Position numbers and translations under genes: made by a program
The notes under the pieces: generated by a model
What the model was told of the DNA's origin: nothing
Database searches by the model: none
The model's input: the letters and a program-made list of their open reading frames with translations, nothing else
Assembly (NCBI RefSeq): GCF_025698545.1
Contig: NC_068569.1
Span: 20,460,001-20,524,000 of the forward strand
DNA from: Gossypium raimondii
Taxonomy: Eukaryota; Streptophyta; Magnoliopsida; Malvales; Malvaceae
Reading direction: 5' to 3'
Length of the DNA: 64,000 nucleotides
In this document: positions 60,851 to 64,000 of the stretch, piece by piece
How positions within the stretch are numbered: position 1 is the stretch's first letter
Layout: the number at the start of each line of letters is the position of its first letter

Positions 60851-61571
60851 ATCATTATTAATTTCTCATGGAAAAGAACTATATGAAAATTAATATTGTG
60901 ATGTATGTTTACAAAACATATCGCACCTGTGTTTACAAAGTTTAGGCAAACATTAATGAGATATGGATATTAAAGCTTATCGGTTTTAATCCATACAAAG
61001 TTCAATTGAAACTATAAAAATGGAGCTTTTTTATTATTTTAAATTACAATTTCTAGTCTCATATTGTTACAAGTATAGGCATTTTATTTTTGCTATTATG
61101 CTCCTCATGGGTGTATTTGGGGCTGAGGCAGAGAAAGCTCAACAAACTGAAACAAGAATACTTTTAGCAAAATGGTGGGAGTTTGTTGCAAGAACACCTT
61201 TCACGATATAAAGAATACGGCGAGACAGCTAAACTCTTTACAATCGAACTCAATAAAGCGACAAACAACTACCATGAAAGTAGAATCCTTGGACAAGGAA
61301 GTCAAGGTACTGTTTACAAAGGATTGTTGCCTGATGGTCGCAGTATTGCCACTAAAAAGTCCATCATTGGAGATCAAAGCCAAGTTCAACAATTCGTTAA
61401 TGACGTTATTGTGTTATCCAAATCAACCACGGAAATGTGGTAAAATTGTTGGGATGTTGTTTGGAGACACAAGTCCCTTTGCTAGTCTATGAATATGTAA
61501 GCAATGGAAGCGTCTTCGATCACTTACACAATGCCGATCATGAGTCTTTCATATCATGGGAAGCTCGTTTG

Positions 61572-61760
61572 TGTTGGTGCTAGAAACAAAGAACAAACAA
61601 GTTCAGCTTATGGCTTGAGCAACAAGGCTTGATACTTGCAGAAGAAACAATCGAATTTAAAACAAAAGAAAGAAGAAAAACAAAGAAAATGGAGAGTATA
61701 TGGAAGAAAACAAACTAATTTCATTCAATTTTGAACAATGGCATCATGCCAATACATAAA
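61572..61760 (-). mobile_element. LTR end fragment (probable Copia) cutting the WAK kinase
   Basis: The sequence changes from WAK kinase to TGTTGGTGCTAGAAAC at 61572. On the minus strand it reads as an LTR 3' end (TTTGTTTCTAGCACCAACA) preceded by a T-rich LTR-like stretch. The right limit is not sharp and no target duplication was identified. Confidence 0.5.
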
Positions 61761-61793
61761 CCAGGTCATGCCAATACATAAAGAGAGAGTGCG

Positions 61794-62122
61794 ATGGACC
61801 TCCGTTGTCTGTTTAAGCAGATTGCTCCGTTTGCAGTTAAGTTAACAATTTTAGCAATTTGGGTAGCAGGTCATGCAAAACCAGGGTGCCAAAGCAAGTG
61901 CGGAAATCTAAGCATCCCATACCCTTTTGGAACAGGTAATGGTTGCAACATCAGCAGCAACTTCTTTATCTCGTGCAACATTACTTTCAATCCCCCAAAA
62001 GCATTCTTAACAACAGGTCATCTTGAAGTTCTCTACATCTCCCTGGACGGTTATTTGCGCATCCAAACTGCAGCAGCTTATGACTGTTATAATTCATCAG
62101 GACGTAGTTCCTATCACTTTAG
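61794..62122 (+). pseudogene. WAK exon 1 N-terminal fragment
   Basis: Begins MDLRCLFKQIAPFAVKLTIL (signal peptide), then [20 protein letters not shown] (GUB_WAK) and YLRIQTAAAYDCYNSSGRSS. It is cut at 62123 by a Copia LTR; the frame runs on to a stop at 62180. No WAK core promoter lies upstream; an LTR fragment does. It is closest to the pseudogenes at 22029 and 59519. It is the start of a lost gene, perhaps continuing beyond the retrotransposon outside the window. Confidence 0.8.
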
Positions 62123-63258
62123 TGTTGGAACATTTTCAAATATTTATAGTATCCCAATAACTATAAATGAATGGGTGTAATTAATCAAAAGATAAATCTT
62201 TTGGTCATTGGTCAAAAGTTATATCATTTGATTTTTTTAAAAAGAATTATAATTATTCAAAAAATATTATTTGAATAGTTACAAATTAAATGAATAATTA
62301 TTATTATATATTTATTCATAAAGACACCTATTGAAAGATGTCTCTATGAAGAGACAAGAAAATTCTTATAAATAGGAATGGGTTTTCATTTGGAAATATA
62401 TCAACAAATTCTAATATTATTTCTTCTCTTCCTTCATTTTCTAATATTATTAGATTATTCTATAAAGTATTACTGCAGAAATCCTTTGTAGAAATTGAGT
62501 TTTTGTTACATATTACTCAGTGCATAGTGGACTATTCTCGTCAGTGCAAAACGCAAATAGTCATTGGCTTCATTGTATCCTCGAGGTTAATTTGCTTGGA
62601 ACTCATTTGCACACTGAAGATAAGTGGGGGCGAATATAACCTTAAAGATAGTGGCTTGATACACGCCTTGGAGCCTTGTCCTATTTCTTGTTTTTCTTTT
62701 CGAGTTCCGATCATGTGTTCGAGATTTTCCTTACCGGAGTTTTTTAATAACAATTTTAAGGTTATATTTCATGATGACTACCACAACACATGAAAGTGGA
62801 ACACTAAGGGAGTTGGCTTCCAACTTTGTTAAACTTGATCGTTTTGATGGTGGCAATTTTCGACGATGGCAGAAAAAGATGCACTTTTTGTTATCAACTT
62901 TGAAGATTGCTTATGTTTTGGATACTCCAAGACCTGAAGAGAATGAAAACGAATTTGTTGCTGCAATCCGAGAAAGACAAAAATGGGACAATGCTGATTA
63001 CATGTGCATGGGCCACATATTGAATGGTTTATCTGATAGTTTGTTCGACACCTACCAAAACGACGTCACCGCTAAAGAATTATGGGACAAATTGGAGGCA
63101 AGATACATGACCGAAGATGTTACATGTAAGAAATTTCTTGTCAGTCGTTTCAATAATTATCAAATGGTCGATGGTCGTTCTGTTATGGAACAATTTCGTG
63201 ATATTGAAAAGATGCTGAATTAATTTAAGCAATATGATATGAAAATGGATGAAATGAT
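62123..63258 (+). mobile_element. 5' end of a Copia element (LTR, leader, gag start)
   Basis: The LTR begins TGTTGGAACATTTTC at 62123 and has a TATA-like CTTATAAATAGGAATGGG at about 62365. The LTR/leader boundary is not clear. Gag begins at 62771 and the element is interrupted at 63259 by a MITE-like sequence. The remainder lies outside the window. Confidence 0.7.
62771..63258 (+). pseudogene. Copia gag N-terminus (UBN2-type), interrupted
   Basis: MMTTTTHESGTLRELASNFV opens a frame with KLDRFDGGNFRRWQKKMHFL, MGHILNGLSDSLFDTYQ, AKELWDKLEARYMTED and KFLVSRFNNYQMVDGRSV, the UBN2 gag pattern. It ends in a TAA at 63221-63223, after which the same frame continues FKQYDMKMDEMI to the MITE insertion. 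Stop and insertion make it non-functional. Confidence 0.82.
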
Positions 63259-64000
63259 TAGGGGTGAGCAAAACTAGATTCGACTCGAAAAAATCGAAAA
63301 AAAATTCGAATTTCGAGTTAAACGAATCGAGTTATTCGAGTTAATCGAGTTATTCGAATCAACTCGAATTTTTTTTTCGAATTTCGAGTTCGAATCGAGT
63401 TAAGTTTTCGAATTCGAATAACTCGAATAATTCGAATAATTCGAATATCAAACTATAATATTTGACAATTTTACCCTAAACTCCCAAACCTTTTTACTTT
63501 TCCCTCAAAACTTTTACTCCTTCCCACTTTCCCCCTAGAACTTTTACTCCCCTCCCCTCCCAACCCCCCAATCTACTCAAAATACATTTCCCACCAAAAT
63601 TTTACTCTCCCATTTACTTTTTCTCAAAATTTTACTCCCAAAAACCCTCAAAACCTTTTATTTTCTCTCAAAATTTTTACTTCTTCCCACTTTTCCCCTA
63701 AAACTTTTATTCCCTTTCCATCCCACCTCCCACCTCCCACCTCCCACCTCCCATCTACTCCAAACCCTCCCCCCTTCAATTTTTTTAATATTTTCCTCCA
63801 AAATTTTACTCCCCTATTTACTTTCCTCAAACTTTTATTCCCAAAACTTTTATTTTCCCCTAAACTTTTACTTCTCACTCTTTACTCTCAAATAAAAATC
63901 AAAATTATCCAAAAATCACTAAACATAAATAGTAATAATTTTATTTATATTTACTATTTATATTATTAAATTAAATTTCACATTTTATATTATTTATATT
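63259..64000. mobile_element. MITE-like element with TTCGA palindromes, running off the window
   Basis: Begins TAGGGGTGAGCAAAACTAG at 63259, inside the Copia gag, and is rich in ACTCGAA/TTCGAGT words in both orientations to about 63450. Pyrimidine-rich DNA follows with four CCCACCT repeats at 63722-63752. The start resembles hAT-type MITE ends (compare 24716), but the other end is outside the window. Confidence 0.5.

Larger units (their letters stand above)
48946..61571. repeat. Segmental duplication, copy B (partner 14508-24091)
   Basis: Same order and orientation as copy A, with the extra LTR retrotransposon at 56373-59518. The right end at 61571 is set by a retrotransposon LTR end that cuts the pseudogene kinase, whereas copy A continues through the kinase to 24689. 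The duplicated tract may therefore once have been longer. Confidence 0.92.
56349..61571 (+). pseudogene. Wall-associated kinase pseudogene, copy B, split by a retrotransposon
   Basis: WAK sequence at 56349-56372 continues at 59519 after the insertion. The ectodomain is better kept than in copy A ([30 protein letters not shown]). It shares TGA (59952-59954) and TAG (61165-61167) with copy A. Its own lesions include a 7-bp deletion near 60043 and several 1-bp losses in the EGF exons and the kinase N-lobe. The kinase is cut at 61571, before the catalytic loop, by an LTR end. Confidence 0.9.

Noticed and set aside
1..64000. tRNA, rRNA or other structural RNA genes
   Set aside because: No cloverleaf with A and B boxes or rRNA-like conserved stretch was recognised by reading; a covariance search would be needed to exclude small ones.

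Overview
The window is plant nuclear DNA from a dicot. Introns have GT-AG borders, genes are split, the sequence is AT-rich, and most of it is nested retrotransposons. The long-LTR families beginning TGTAAC and TGTAGCGACC, and the wall-associated-kinase cluster, look like cotton (Gossypium) or a close malvid; the species is inference. The host genes are a cluster of wall-associated receptor kinases (WAK/WAKL), plasma-membrane proteins that bind wall pectin and signal through a cytoplasmic Ser/Thr kinase.

Layout. 33-9510: a full-length but dead L1-type LINE with its own target duplication, carrying a 3.08 kb solo LTR in ORF1 and a 0.63 kb solo LTR in its 3' UTR. 14620-17123: an intact three-exon WAKL gene (copy A). 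17890-20660: a degraded antisense LINE tail interrupted by a solo LTR. 21463-24689: a WAK 5' relic and a WAK pseudogene, followed by a hAT-like MITE at 24716-25159. 28162-40486: nested LTR elements; a Tat/Ogre-like LTR is split by a complete, internally deleted chromovirus-like element (29586-35329), followed by the Tat leader, another LTR and an LTR fragment. 42108-45735: two truncated WAK genes separated by half a Copia element.

48946-61571 is a second copy of 14508-24091. It holds an intact WAKL (copy B, 49073-51583), the same LINE/solo-LTR debris, the same 5' relic and the same WAK pseudogene. In this copy the pseudogene is split by a very young gag-only LTR retrotransposon (56373-59518), and copy A gives the matching empty site. 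The window ends with another WAK start (61794), cut off by a Copia 5' end that is itself interrupted by a MITE-like element running off the window.

Taken together, the cluster has two apparently functional receptors with nearly identical kinases, different proximal promoters and more divergent ectodomains. Around them are five broken relatives and several WAK core promoters, some with no gene attached. The history readable here is: pseudogene lesions and solo LTR first, then a block duplication of about 9.5 kb, then copy-specific indels and the young insertion. I found no tRNA, rRNA, CRISPR or prokaryotic-type system.
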